Source of the DNA: Pseudomonas nitroreducens
GTDB taxonomy: Bacteria; Pseudomonadota; Gammaproteobacteria; Pseudomonadales; Pseudomonadaceae
Assembly: GCF_024170165.1 (NCBI RefSeq)
Contig: NZ_JALJXP010000005.1
Coordinates: 62,001-126,000 of the forward strand
Length of the DNA: 64,000 bases
Direction: 5' to 3'
A program made the translations under genes and the position numbers. Under the pieces are notes generated by a model. It was not told where the DNA came from, ran no database searches, and saw only the letters and a program-made list of their open reading frames with translations. Below, piece by piece: positions 1 to 8,771 of this stretch (positions are counted from its first letter, which is position 1; each line of letters opens with the position of its first letter).

Positions 1-1
1 C

Positions 2-3000
2 ACCAAGGGGGAGGCGCCGTTCACTGCGCTCGTTCGGACGCAGATGGCGAAACAATCCGCCAGTCGAGCCAAAGATAAACGGCACCCGAACGCCGGTCGC
101 AAGGTGCTGATTTTCTCAGACGGTCGGCAAAAGGCCGCTCGGCTAGCACGTGATATTCCACGCGATATTGAACTCGACGTGTTTCGACAGGCTGTCGCAT
201 TGGCTTGTCACAAACTCATGGATTTAGAAAAACCCGCCAAGCCCACGGCCTTACTCTATTTAGCCTTCCTTTGCGTCTTGAACGACCACGACCTACCAAT
301 GTTCGACGGCGGTGATTCGAGACGAGTCGAGAATGCACGCAAATTACTTGATGACAATTATGATTCCGATCTGGTCGAAGCCATTGAGGCAAGTTTTACG
401 CCACAGGAAATCCCGGCGCGCTACCAGATTGCCCTCCTCAAACTTCTTTGTGGCAACTATTACTCACTGACGGGGACAATGGTCGGCTTCGTTGAGCCAA
501 CCCCTCTGAAATTGCGAAAACTCAGCCAGCACCTGTCGACTGCCGGGCTCGCGATCAGCGAAGCGAACGTCCGTGAATTGGCGGTAGGATGGATTGACTC
601 GATGCTGCAGGAATATGCCTTCGACAAATCCATCGAATCGGTCTATCGCTGGAAGGCAGCCGGTTATGCGAACTCGGCCTGGGGAAGCAACGGTCAGTTT
701 GGGAAATCATTGAAGGAGAGTCTGATCAACCATTTCGGTTGGTCAAGTGAGGCAGTACAACGCGTTGAATCGATCTTCCGAGATCAATTGGCGGAAGAAT
801 TCGAGGGTGCTTGGTTCCTGGTGCCCGACTCCTTAGCCGTTGTCGTCGACTTAGCCCACTGTTGGGCGCAATGCGCTGACTGCACTGCGCTGATGCCTTT
901 CGCCTTGGCGGGTAAGGTTTGTCTGGCGTGTGGCAGCGACGCAGCATCGTCCCTCGATCCGAAGAACAGCGACTATGTCACTGCGCGTAAAAACTTCTGG
1001 CGGCTTCCAGTGGCTAGGGCTCTAACGCCAGGAGCAGAGCTGTCCAACATGAGCGTCGAAGAACATACTGCACAGTTATCGAATCGTGACCGTAGCAGGG
1101 TGCATGCGACCACAGAACTCTATGAGATGCGGTTCCAAGACGTGCTGATCGAGGATCGAGATCGCCCGATCGACGTACTCAGTTGCACAACGACCATGGA
1201 GGTAGGCGTCGACATTGGCTCGTTGGTGGCAGTAGCGCTGCGAAACGTCCCTCCGCAGCGGGAAAACTACCAGCAGCGCGCTGGTCGGGCAGGGCGGCGA
1301 GGTTCGTCGGTCTCTACCGTAGTCACCTACTCACAGAATGGTCCACATGACAGCCACTACTTCTTGAACCCAGCACGTATCGTGGCAGGTCCACCTCGTA
1401 CGCCAGAGGTTAAGATCGATAATGCGAAAATCGCCCGTCGGCATCTTCACGCGTACCTGATCCAGACTTTTTTCCATGAAATCATGGCGCAATGCACCGG
1501 TGCGTTGACTGAGAAAAACTCGTCGCTGCTCAAAGCACTGGGGCCGACTGAGGATTTCTTCTGCAGCACCGAGCAAACCGGCCCCACTTTGAACAGCTTC
1601 GAAGCTTGGGTGGCTCGCCGGGTGCTGGCCAGCGACGGCGATCTGCGCGAGTCAATTGTCGCTTGGCTACCGCCGGGGCTGGATACCCGCGGGCTTTCAT
1701 TGATGGAATGGCTGGCTGACACCAGTAAGGGCTTGCTGGTCGAACTCAAAAAGCTGAGCGCAACCGTCGAAGCGACTACGACGCATGAAGTTCCCGCTGA
1801 CCAAGAGATTCAGGATGGCGAAAATCTCCCATCAAGTATCGAACAGGCGGAACTTCTGGAGTTCTTGTTCTTCCACGGCTTGCTCCCCAGCTACGCGTTT
1901 CCGACCAGTCTTTGCAGCTTTCTCGTGGAAAAGTTCAGCAAAAACGCTCGGGATCGATGGGAAGTGCGTACGGTGCAACGCCCGCAGCAGTCCATCATCA
2001 AAGCCCTGAGCGAGTACGCCCCGGGGCGCCTGATCGTCATTGACAAGAAGACCTATCGCTCAGGCGGTGTCTTTGCAGATCTACCAGCGGGTGTCGTAAA
2101 TCGTGCAGGCCCTCTCTTCGAGAACAAAAAGCCGCACACCCACTGCAAAGCCTGCTCTTTCGTGCGTGACCCTAATCGTTCAGCTAAAGATCAGATGACC
2201 TGTCCCGTCTGCGGCCAACAGTTGGTGACTGAACAAATGATCGTGCCACAGGTGTTCGGGCCGGAGGGCGCTGCCGATTTGCCGGAAAATGACCGCGAGC
2301 AGGAAATCACCTACGCGACGATGGCCCAATTGCCGCAACCCGTCGATCCGGAGATTTTCAGCTTTTCGGCCTGCGGTCCGTATGCAAGCTTCACCCATGC
2401 TGTCGACCGCACGCTTGTCACCGTCAACCGAGGCAAGGAAGGTACAGGGGAAGGGGGGTTTTCAGTCTGCATGGAATGCGGCCATGCCTCGGTCTTTGAT
2501 CAAGAAGCGAAGGCGGGAGCACATGACCGCCCCTACAGGCAACTCGGTCCAAAAGGAACACCGCCGCAGTGCTCTGGCCAGTTCGCACGGGTGTTGCTAG
2601 GCCATCACTTCGACACGGACCTTCTGCTGTTACGTCTCAAAATCGCGGAACCGATCGTGACCGATACGGTAAACGGGGTGGTATTGCATATTCTCGAAGA
2701 TGCTTTGCATACACTTGCAGAGGCGCTGCGGCTAGCGGCCAGTCGGCATCGGCAACTGGATCTGGACCCTGCCGAGTTCGGCTCTGGCTTTAGGATTGAG
2801 CCTGCGCTGCAGGATGACACCCGTATCCTGGATATATTTTTGTACGACACGTTGTCAGGGGGCGCAGGGTACGCAGAGATCGTAGCGCGGCACATGGATG
2901 AGGTATTAGACGCGACGCTTGAGCTGCTAGAAAACTGCACATGCGAGATCTCCTGCACAGAATGCCTCAACCACTTCCATAACCAACACCTTCAGCACCG

Positions 3001-3352
3001 CCTTGATCGGCATTTGGGTGCAATGCTCTTGCGTTACGCGGTACGAGGAGAGGTTCCAGCCTGTTCATCGGCCACCGGCCAGTTGGTAAAGCTCGCTCAG
3101 TTGCGAGCCAGCCTTGAGTTAGCGGGATATGCCTGTAGGGTTGGCCCCACTCCGTCTGCGCCTTTGCTGGTTGAACAACAGGGTGAAACGGTAGCGGTGG
3201 GTTGCTACCCGGGGCTGATCGATAACCTTGAGCGCCAGCAACCCAGCGCCGGCACGGCAGGCGTTCGCGCGGTAATCGGGCTCAACGAGTACCTACTACG
3301 CTCAGATCTCGCGAGCGCTCAGTTGAAAGTTCAGGCACTTTTCAAAGCGTAG
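2..3352 (+). CDS. SF2 helicase C-terminal part with DUF1998-type end (5' end off window)
   Basis: The reading frame is open from base 2, so the N-terminal helicase half lies outside the window. What remains holds a C-terminal helicase lobe: a LIFSDGRQKAA block near the visible N-terminus, then TTTMEVGVDIG and QRAGRAGRRG (motifs V and VI) about a third of the way in. Cys-pair clusters follow or flank these (CADC...CLAC, CKAC...CPVC, CMEC). Near the C-terminus a YDTLSGGAGY signature and a CTCEISCTEC cluster resemble the DUF1998 domain. This fusion of helicase lobe and DUF1998 is seen in MrfA/YprA-type repair helicases and in helicases of phage-defence loci; DISARM splits the two functions over DrmA and DrmB. 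It is probably a DNA translocase. A defence role is inferred only from its place in island cargo. Confidence 0.8.
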   Translation, partial: TKGEAPFTALVRTQMAKQSASRAKDKRHPNAGRKVLIFSDGRQKAARLARDIPRDIELDVFRQAVALACHKLMDLEKPAKPTALLYLAFLCVLNDHDLPMFDGGDSRRVENARKLLDDNYDSDLVEAIEASFTPQEIPARYQIALLKLLCGNYYSLTGTMVGFVEPTPLKLRKLSQHLSTAGLAISEANVRELAVGWIDSMLQEYAFDKSIESVYRWKAAGYANSAWGSNGQFGKSLKESLINHFGWSSEAVQRVESIFRDQLAEEFEGAWFLVPDSLAVVVDLAHCWAQCADCTALMPFALAGKVCLACGSDAASSLDPKNSDYVTARKNFWRLPVARALTPGAELSNMSVEEHTAQLSNRDRSRVHATTELYEMRFQDVLIEDRDRPIDVLSCTTTMEVGVDIGSLVAVALRNVPPQRENYQQRAGRAGRRGSSVSTVVTYSQNGPHDSHYFLNPARIVAGPPRTPEVKIDNAKIARRHLHAYLIQTFFHEIMAQCTGALTEKNSSLLKALGPTEDFFCSTEQTGPTLNSFEAWVARRVLASDGDLRESIVAWLPPGLDTRGLSLMEWLADTSKGLLVELKKLSATVEATTTHEVPADQEIQDGENLPSSIEQAELLEFLFFHGLLPSYAFPTSLCSFLVEKFSKNARDRWEVRTVQRPQQSIIKALSEYAPGRLIVIDKKTYRSGGVFADLPAGVVNRAGPLFENKKPHTHCKACSFVRDPNRSAKDQMTCPVCGQQLVTEQMIVPQVFGPEGAADLPENDREQEITYATMAQLPQPVDPEIFSFSACGPYASFTHAVDRTLVTVNRGKEGTGEGGFSVCMECGHASVFDQEAKAGAHDRPYRQLGPKGTPPQCSGQFARVLLGHHFDTDLLLLRLKIAEPIVTDTVNGVVLHILEDALHTLAEALRLAASRHRQLDLDPAEFGSGFRIEPALQDDTRILDIFLYDTLSGGAGYAEIVARHMDEVLDATLELLENCTCEISCTECLNHFHNQHLQHRLDRHLGAMLLRYAVRGEVPACSSATGQLVKLAQLRASLELAGYACRVGPTPSAPLLVEQQGETVAVGCYPGLIDNLERQQPSAGTAGVRAVIGLNEYLLRSDLASAQLKVQALFKA

Positions 3353-3363
3353 TTTTGGAACTC

Positions 3364-3410
3364 AGCCACCCGCTCAGTCAGACCTGGTGCGTGGCTGAGC
3401 GGGTCGTTTT
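3364..3410 (+). terminator. Rho-independent-like terminator after the helicase gene
   Basis: A 10-bp perfect inverted repeat, ACCCGCTCAG at 3368-3377 and CTGAGCGGGT at 3395-3404, encloses a 17-nt loop and is followed within a few bases by a TTTT run. It lies 15 bases past the helicase stop codon and separates that gene from the next plus-strand gene. Confidence 0.65.
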
Positions 3411-3569
3411 CTGAGAGGTCACCTGCGGCGGGGCGTAAGACATAAGCTTGGCACCTAGGGCTTGGGTCGGCCGCCAATTTATTTCAGTCAGGGCACACTC
3501 GCTCCTTTCTGGGGCCATTTATCCGTCATGGTGGCATCCTCCCCACATTTTTGTATCCAAAGGCTAGAT

Positions 3570-4652
3570 ATGACCAGTCTTGACGCATTCATAAACCCCA
3601 CCTCTAACCAGCATTTCGTTTCACGATCCGAGCAGCGCCTGAACTCTTGCTCGGTAGATCCTCAGTCCCAAAAGGCCGAAATCTATCGCTTTTCAATTTT
3701 CGATAGACAAACGCCAACCGTTAATTTGAAAGGAAAAACTCAGATATGGAGAAACCTTGGATTTCAGGACCTGTTTACTTTCATGCGGACAGGCGAGAAA
3801 GACCGGTTGAATTTTGAGCGCTTGTTCGAACGTTACGAAGCTCCCTATCCTGAGCATGTGTCCAGCTTACTCGCAATGATCAACGACGTTAGAGATCGTC
3901 TGGATATCCGACCTGAAATCCATTTGAAGGATTTAGAAGGATTCGATTTTGAGAAATTTCTCGACCGAATCAAATTCATTTATACCTATAAAACAATGAA
4001 CTGGCTGAGGAATCCTCATAAAATCAAAGAGGTATTGAAGCAGTTTGATAAATTTTTAGATCACTCCCTCGATAAACCTGGTGCGCTTGCGCTGTATCTG
4101 GCCCTGGCCGAAAAAAATCCTGCTGAAGAAGCGTATATCTGCAAGACTTACTGCGTTTCGTCAATGGAGTACCAGCAGTGGATTCGGCTGTTGCTACTGT
4201 TTGTCTACGTAGATAGGGATGACGAGGCGTCCAAGCTGGACGACTTTATAGATGAGTTTTTTATAGCCCCAGAGCTCTCCACAACTATATTCGTCGCTGT
4301 GTTCGATAAGCACTGTGCGCTACTTACGGATACTGGGGTGGTTAAAGGCTCTGGAAATGGGCCGCTCACCTATATGAACGTATCCAAGAGTTGCATTGTC
4401 GCACTTGAACACACGTTTGTTGATGCCGTATTGGACAGAGTAATGAGGGAATATGGCATTGATGAATGTGTACGAGAACAAGCCAGGGCTAGGATAGCCA
4501 CGGGGGTGAATGCGCTCCTCTTGGTAAATAGCGACGAAATTCTTCGTGGATACAACCAGATTTGCGTTAAAGCCGCTGCGTTAGAAGTCTTTTGCGCAAC
4601 ACCGGACGTCCAAGGCGTGCAGGTCCTAGAATCAGAGCCGGATAGAAATTAG
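3570..4652 (+). CDS. Unknown protein with DUF4238-like QHF N-terminus
   Basis: The frame is open from 3462, but I prefer the ATG at 3570, which starts MTSLDAFINP (360 aa); the upstream residues look non-native. Residues about 8-18 read NPTSNQHFVSR, which resembles the QHYVP/QHF opening of DUF4238 proteins. Those are poorly characterised and often sit near mobile or defence loci. The rest looks helical, with no membrane segment and no catalytic motif I can name. The gene follows the helicase across a terminator, so it probably has its own promoter. Its stop nearly touches the end of the decayed recombinase on the other strand. The family assignment is a weak resemblance, not a firm call. Confidence 0.6.
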   Translation: MTSLDAFINPTSNQHFVSRSEQRLNSCSVDPQSQKAEIYRFSIFDRQTPTVNLKGKTQIWRNLGFQDLFTFMRTGEKDRLNFERLFERYEAPYPEHVSSLLAMINDVRDRLDIRPEIHLKDLEGFDFEKFLDRIKFIYTYKTMNWLRNPHKIKEVLKQFDKFLDHSLDKPGALALYLALAEKNPAEEAYICKTYCVSSMEYQQWIRLLLLFVYVDRDDEASKLDDFIDEFFIAPELSTTIFVAVFDKHCALLTDTGVVKGSGNGPLTYMNVSKSCIVALEHTFVDAVLDRVMREYGIDECVREQARARIATGVNALLLVNSDEILRGYNQICVKAAALEVFCATPDVQGVQVLESEPDRN

Positions 4653-5086
4653 ATCCTCTGTCTGGGGCGAGCTCCAGCTGCGCGGAGATAACCTACTTTC
4701 CGTCCATGTGTTTTCAGAGCAGGTTCTTCAGCACGCGGGGCGCTTGGGTCATATTCGCGGTCATTGATGCTGAGATAGGCATGCTGAGACCCCTGATTGA
4801 TATCCGTGGTGTAGAGCTTCAGAAGCTCTCCGCGACGGATACCAGCCTCCAGCAGTAACTCAATCATTAGCCAATTGCGCAACTGCAGTTGCTCCGGAAA
4901 CGGATTCTCTGCAGCGCCCGGGCGAGTCAGTGCGCGAATGATCTGGAGTTGGGGATCTGTCAGGCTGCGGTGACGAGTACGGCCGGGACGAAAGTTGACA
5001 ATATGACTCTCAAAGCGTCGTTCAATGACGTCGGCGACATCTGCATTCATGCTTGCCTCAAGAGCAACATGTTGTGTTGCACACAC
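4649..5086 (-). pseudogene. Decayed ginA-like tyrosine recombinase fragment
   Basis: Translated on the minus strand, this piece is clearly a second copy of part of the intact recombinase at 10289-11542. Both share the order IERRF-SHIV, RSLTD, NPFPE, LRNWLMIELLLE-G-RRGELLKLYTTDIN, SQHAY-SINDRE and EEPALKTH. The fragment covers only the middle of the protein, including the first catalytic Arg (IRRGEL), and lacks the HxxR and Tyr part. After KTHGRKV the similarity continues at DNA level but in another frame, so there is a frameshift before the stop. It is not a functional recombinase. It marks an older insertion in the same orientation as the intact operon. Confidence 0.85.
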
Positions 5087-5090
5087 TCTG

Positions 5091-5528
5091 TCATAGGCTT
5101 CCGCGTTGAAAAATGACGCGCCGGTTAATAATCGACCGCTCAGCCATTTGGGTCAGGTCATCGCCGTCGACGTATCGACGCCCATTCTCAACGAGGAATT
5201 GGTAGCAATGCGAGTCCTTGCTTTGGAGCTGCACAAGCTCAGACAGCCCCTCCATGCGCCAACTATCGGTGTTGTTTAAGTAGCTTGGGGTGACGAGTTG
5301 CACATTCTCAATTTTCATCGTCACGCTTTGCTGGGCAAGCAACGCCTCTAATACGGGCACTTCTTGCACCATTAGCATCGTGCACAGGGTCTGACCTGGA
5401 TGTCCTTCGAGCACCGAAACGTAGAACCAGGGACTGTGGAGGCTCTGCTCGACGACGCTCCATAGCTTGGCGTCCCCGCCATACAGCTCATCCGACGGGA
5501 TTTCCGCCTGCTTGTAGGTTCTGAACAT
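5091..5528 (-). CDS. Hypothetical protein, 145 aa
   Basis: I do not recognise this protein. It begins MFRTYKQAEIPSDELYGGDAKLW and has no membrane segment, Cys cluster or catalytic motif. It diverges from the XRE-type regulator gene at 5616, with a near-palindromic site in the 87-base gap, so it may be that regulator's target. Its 3' end abuts the decayed recombinase, so the last residues may be altered by that junction. A regulator plus target pair is common for toxin, immunity or restriction genes, but nothing in the sequence identifies which, if any, applies. Confidence 0.5.
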   Translation of the reverse strand: MFRTYKQAEIPSDELYGGDAKLWSVVEQSLHSPWFYVSVLEGHPGQTLCTMLMVQEVPVLEALLAQQSVTMKIENVQLVTPSYLNNTDSWRMEGLSELVQLQSKDSHCYQFLVENGRRYVDGDDLTQMAERSIINRRVIFQRGSL

Positions 5529-5548
5529 CTGGCCTGTTCCGCTAAAAT

Positions 5549-5579
5549 GAACACTATAGATTGTAGTCCTAAAGTGTTC
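5549..5579. promoter_or_regulatory. Inverted repeat between divergent genes, candidate XRE operator
   Basis: GAACACT at 5549-5555 and AGTGTTC at 5573-5579 form exact inverted arms around a 17-base centre that is itself partly symmetric (TATAGA against TCCTAAA). It sits between the 5091-5528 gene and the XRE gene at 5616, where an autoregulatory operator would be expected. Confidence 0.5.
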
Positions 5580-5615
5580 TGAAGGGCTTCATCGTTCCCT
5601 TTGCGAGGCGCGCAA

Positions 5616-5924
5616 ATGGAACCGAAGCAGGCCTTTGGCCAAGCTCTCAAGGCATTGAGGACGAGCAAGCATCTGACGCAGGAAGACTTCTCCCAAGTCA
5701 GCAGTCGTACCTACCTCAGCACTCTCGAACGGGGACTCAAAAGCCCAACGCTCGAGAAAGTAGGAAGCTTGGCGGCGGTGTTGGATGTGCATCCAATGAC
5801 GCTTTTGGCGTACACGTATCTGCAGCTCGAGCGCGAGGTGGACCTAGAGGACCTGATAGCGAGGATTCGAAAGGATCTCGCTGATGCAGCCCTTGCATCA
5901 GGCCCTGAGGAACGGCATCACTGA
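5616..5924 (+). CDS. Small XRE-family helix-turn-helix regulator
   Basis: This 102-aa protein starts at ATG 5616 with a GAGG ribosome-binding site just upstream; a longer frame from 5601 lacks one. Residues about 5-65 form a classic XRE/Cro helix-turn-helix: FGQALKALRTSKHLTQEDFS, then SRTYLSTLERGLKSPTLEKVGSLAAVLDVHP. The size and single-domain layout resemble controller proteins of restriction-modification or toxin-antitoxin loci. It is divergent from an unknown gene and followed by a small hypothetical gene. It probably binds the inverted repeat at 5549-5579, but that is inferred from position. Confidence 0.8.
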   Translation: MEPKQAFGQALKALRTSKHLTQEDFSQVSSRTYLSTLERGLKSPTLEKVGSLAAVLDVHPMTLLAYTYLQLEREVDLEDLIARIRKDLADAALASGPEERHH

Positions 5925-5978
5925 GCACATTGCAGCGTTCTGAACCATCTCAGAGCGCATGCCCACAGGGGGTTCGCT

Positions 5979-6209
5979 ATGGGTAAGTCGCTATTTGAAG
6001 AGATAGGCCTCGATAAAGTGGCAGAGATCATGGCCAAGGCAACCGCCGAATCAGCTAAGCGAACTGATGAGCTAGGCCTGCCACACGCCATCGAGGTGGA
6101 CGGGGGGTGGATGTGGCAGTATCCCGATGGTCGGCTTGTGCCATTCGACATCGAGCATGAAGCACAAGGAGAGGATCCCGCTACGCCTTCCAAGTGCACT
6201 AAAAGCTAG
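5979..6209 (+). CDS. Hypothetical small protein, 76 aa
   Basis: The ATG at 5979 is preceded by an AGGGGG stretch at good spacing. The protein begins MGKSLFEEIGLDKVAEIMAKAT, an amphipathic helical start, and then has a WMWQYPDGRLVPFD stretch. No family is recognised. It lies 55 bases after the XRE gene on the same strand, so the two may be co-transcribed. Its stop comes about 50 bases before the end of the convergent recombinase operon, so it is the cargo gene next to the gin-like module. Confidence 0.55.
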   Translation: MGKSLFEEIGLDKVAEIMAKATAESAKRTDELGLPHAIEVDGGWMWQYPDGRLVPFDIEHEAQGEDPATPSKCTKS

Positions 6210-6259
6210 CTATCTCTAGACAGCAGCTTCCGCCCCAAAGCCGACTGCGCAGTAAATTG

Positions 6260-6670
6260 CTAACGCTTGCGTAGTGGAGCAAAAATCTCCTCTACATCCA
6301 GCCCTCTTATTAGGCAGTTTTGCGAAATCACCGTCAGGGCCTCGTAAAGTCGATCTCGCTGCTTGATCAAGTCAGCATTCTCTGCCTGCAAATGGGCAAT
6401 TCTCTCTTCGAAGCTTCTACGACCGCGCTCGCTATCAGGGTATTTTCCGCTCTCCCTCAGTTGTACGAGGCGGGCGGACTCTATTCGCCTGCCACGCTCA
6501 CCTACCAAGGTCGCTCTACTCGTTAGCCCCAGACGCCGTTGCACCTCCGTGCGTGAAATGGGGGCACGCTCCAAGCCAAGGCTGATCATTTGGACGAGGA
6601 GGGCATCAATCGCCTCATCTAAGGCGGCGCCTCTCAAGGACTGTCGTTGCACTATGCTGTCTCTACTCAT
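6260..6670 (-). CDS. ginD: Small coiled-coil protein ending the recombinase operon (GinD/TnpC-like)
   Basis: This is the last gene of the four-gene recombinase operon. The ATG at 6670 overlaps the end of the preceding gene (ATGAGTAG), which suggests translational coupling; an in-frame ATG at 6700 is the alternative. The 136-aa protein has an N-terminal helix-turn-helix-like part (ISRTEVQRRLGLTSRATLVGE), followed by a heptad-rich helix (FEERIAHLQAENADLIKQRDRLYEAL). This layout matches the small fourth protein of GInt islands and TnpC of Tn554-type transposons, accessory factors acting with tyrosine recombinases. It has no recombinase catalytic residues of its own. Confidence 0.7.
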   Translation of the reverse strand: MSRDSIVQRQSLRGAALDEAIDALLVQMISLGLERAPISRTEVQRRLGLTSRATLVGERGRRIESARLVQLRESGKYPDSERGRRSFEERIAHLQAENADLIKQRDRLYEALTVISQNCLIRGLDVEEIFAPLRKR

Positions 6671-8771
6671 CTGAAACTGAGCTGTGGCGCCTGTTGGCAT
6701 CAGAAATCGTCATCGGCCGCCCCGCAGGAAATACCTGCTGAACACCAGGACTATGCCGTGAAAGGGCAGTCTGCAGATTGTTGAGTTTGTGCTCCTGATC
6801 CGCCAGCCACACGTCACTGCCGGCCTCGCCATCGCCACCTTCGCGCATGATAAGGATGGCAGAAGCTAGCCGCTCGGCTTGCTCCTGCAAGTTCTTCCTT
6901 TCGGATGGCGTGCCTATCAGATGCAGGTGCGAACAATCGTTCCAACATTGCAGATGTTTAGGGCAGGGCGCCTGGGAGAAATCATGGACGCAGCCGCCAA
7001 AGGGCGTGACATGCAGAGCTGTAGCATGCACCGTGAGAAAGGTCTCAGCCGTGGTCGTACCTTTGTCTTGTAGCAGCGCGTGGTAGCTATCGGTCAACGA
7101 GCCCTGGATTTGGCCCTTTCTAATGCCCGCGTGTAGAAAATCGATGCGTTCTTGGTAGCTGTTGAACGCCAGAAACTCTTGGTGGGCAGCGGTGGCTTCT
7201 TCGATACTGGTGTGCTGATAAAACTTGTTCTGATCGAGGCGCTTCCGACCCAGGGCCAACGCTTGTTGGACATCACTCATGCCGGTTAAGTGATATATGG
7301 TGTTACGCCAATGTCGGGGTTGGTGACTCGTTAGGCGAATCGGAGATCCGTCGGCTTCAACCAATGAGCGACGCGAAAAAATGGAGGGGTATCTGGAGTC
7401 AGCGCCTAGTGCTCGGTTTATATCCAGCAGGCTTACCCGTCGCGGGATCGCACGGAACACATTCGCCTCTCGACCTCCGAAACGGAACTGGCCATCGAAA
7501 GCAATAGCAAGTACTTCACTGGTCTTAAGTAGGACTTGAGCTATGCCGTTGGTATTTTCTGTGAGTGCTGCGTGACCGCCAAGTCTGGGGGCAATCAGGC
7601 GCTCAATTTCACCCGCCACATACTTCCTGCATGCCGTTTTATTTTTCCGCCCCCCTAGTTCGTCGTGCGGGTGAATGTCATTTCGAGACAAATATAGGTA
7701 GAGGTTTCTTCCGTATCCTTGCTCGTTGCTAAATCCCAGCCACTTCATGACCTCTCGCTCAGATATCACTTCTTCGGCGGAATACTGCCAGATCCGTCCT
7801 GGATGCTGCTCTTGCCATACCGCAATTTCTCGTTGCTCAGTGGTTAAATTCCTCAATCGTTCAACAGCGCGCCTAGCTAGCGGAACGTCACTTTCAGCGA
7901 GCCAATGAACTCGTGACTGAAACTGCTTTTCCGCAAAGTACCGAATCCCGCATTCAACGAGCGCCTTTCCATGAGCGTCTAATACCACTTCACCCTGTTC
8001 ATCTCTAATTGGCCGCTCGACCCAGCAGTCATAGGGGATAATTGCAACCTCGTTACCGCGCTGTCCCGTCGCAATCAACAAATCTATCACTCGGAGCAAA
8101 ATTTCCTCGCCCGAACTTAAGGGCTGATTTGTGCATTGCGCGTAAGCTTCCATGGCTTCGCGAGACGGTAACTTCTCATCAGACTCGCGTTGCTTTACCG
8201 CACGATCAGGGTCATGCAAGGAAATGTAATCATGACGGGCTTTCTCGGGGCGAACGTCATGCTCAAAGTGAATGGCAACCTCAGTTATTTGCAACTTGTC
8301 AATCGTGTCAGCGATCACCTTGAGGTGCGAAATCGCATCGTACAAGTTCTTATAACTACTCACGCGAAGAAAACCGACAACGCGATCAAAATCACCACGT
8401 GTCAATCGGGTCGGGTCTATTTCGCCGCGCTCGAACAGCGGGTTGTACAGTCGCCTGGTCGCGATGTTGTAGGCCGCCGCCATCGAAAACTTCAATCCCC
8501 GGGTGCGTTGTAGGTGCACAACAATGGCCTTGCAGAAGTCCTGAAAAGCCGGGGGCAGGGGGGCTTTGGGTGGAACGGCATACCCAGCCTTCTCGAGCGA
8601 CTGCCGATGTGTTTCAAAAGTGATCGCTTGTGCTTTCCCGCGTTGGGGAAGCCAACTTCCTACTGACCACTGCGTTGACTCCCACGGCGTCTCAATAGGC
8701 AACAACTGGAAAGCCGCCCGTTCCTGCCTTAAGAACACGTCAAGATTCTGCTGCGCTCTAGACAGGGTCAA
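6663..8771 (-). CDS. ginC: Large tyrosine recombinase, third gene of gin-like operon
   Basis: This 702-aa protein starts at TTG 8771, which has GGGGAG seven bases upstream and overlaps the end of the previous gene by 14 bases. The C-terminal half carries tyrosine-recombinase residues: GQRGNEVAIIPYD (first Arg), HQPRHWRNTIYH (HxxR box) and KRLDQNKFYQHT (candidate Tyr). A Cys-rich stretch, CPKHLQCWNDC, follows. The length is about twice that of a minimal recombinase, with a long N-terminal extension, as in the large partner of Tn554 TnpB and GInt GinC. It would act with the two upstream recombinases to move the island; which subunit cuts which strand cannot be told from sequence. Confidence 0.82.
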   Translation of the reverse strand: MTLSRAQQNLDVFLRQERAAFQLLPIETPWESTQWSVGSWLPQRGKAQAITFETHRQSLEKAGYAVPPKAPLPPAFQDFCKAIVVHLQRTRGLKFSMAAAYNIATRRLYNPLFERGEIDPTRLTRGDFDRVVGFLRVSSYKNLYDAISHLKVIADTIDKLQITEVAIHFEHDVRPEKARHDYISLHDPDRAVKQRESDEKLPSREAMEAYAQCTNQPLSSGEEILLRVIDLLIATGQRGNEVAIIPYDCWVERPIRDEQGEVVLDAHGKALVECGIRYFAEKQFQSRVHWLAESDVPLARRAVERLRNLTTEQREIAVWQEQHPGRIWQYSAEEVISEREVMKWLGFSNEQGYGRNLYLYLSRNDIHPHDELGGRKNKTACRKYVAGEIERLIAPRLGGHAALTENTNGIAQVLLKTSEVLAIAFDGQFRFGGREANVFRAIPRRVSLLDINRALGADSRYPSIFSRRSLVEADGSPIRLTSHQPRHWRNTIYHLTGMSDVQQALALGRKRLDQNKFYQHTSIEEATAAHQEFLAFNSYQERIDFLHAGIRKGQIQGSLTDSYHALLQDKGTTTAETFLTVHATALHVTPFGGCVHDFSQAPCPKHLQCWNDCSHLHLIGTPSERKNLQEQAERLASAILIMREGGDGEAGSDVWLADQEHKLNNLQTALSRHSPGVQQVFPAGRPMTISDANRRHSSVSDE

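Noticed and set aside
2..4652. DISARM system
   Set aside because: DISARM needs a methylase and separate DrmA, DrmB and DrmC genes. Only one fused helicase-DUF1998 gene is visible, so the label is not supported within this window.
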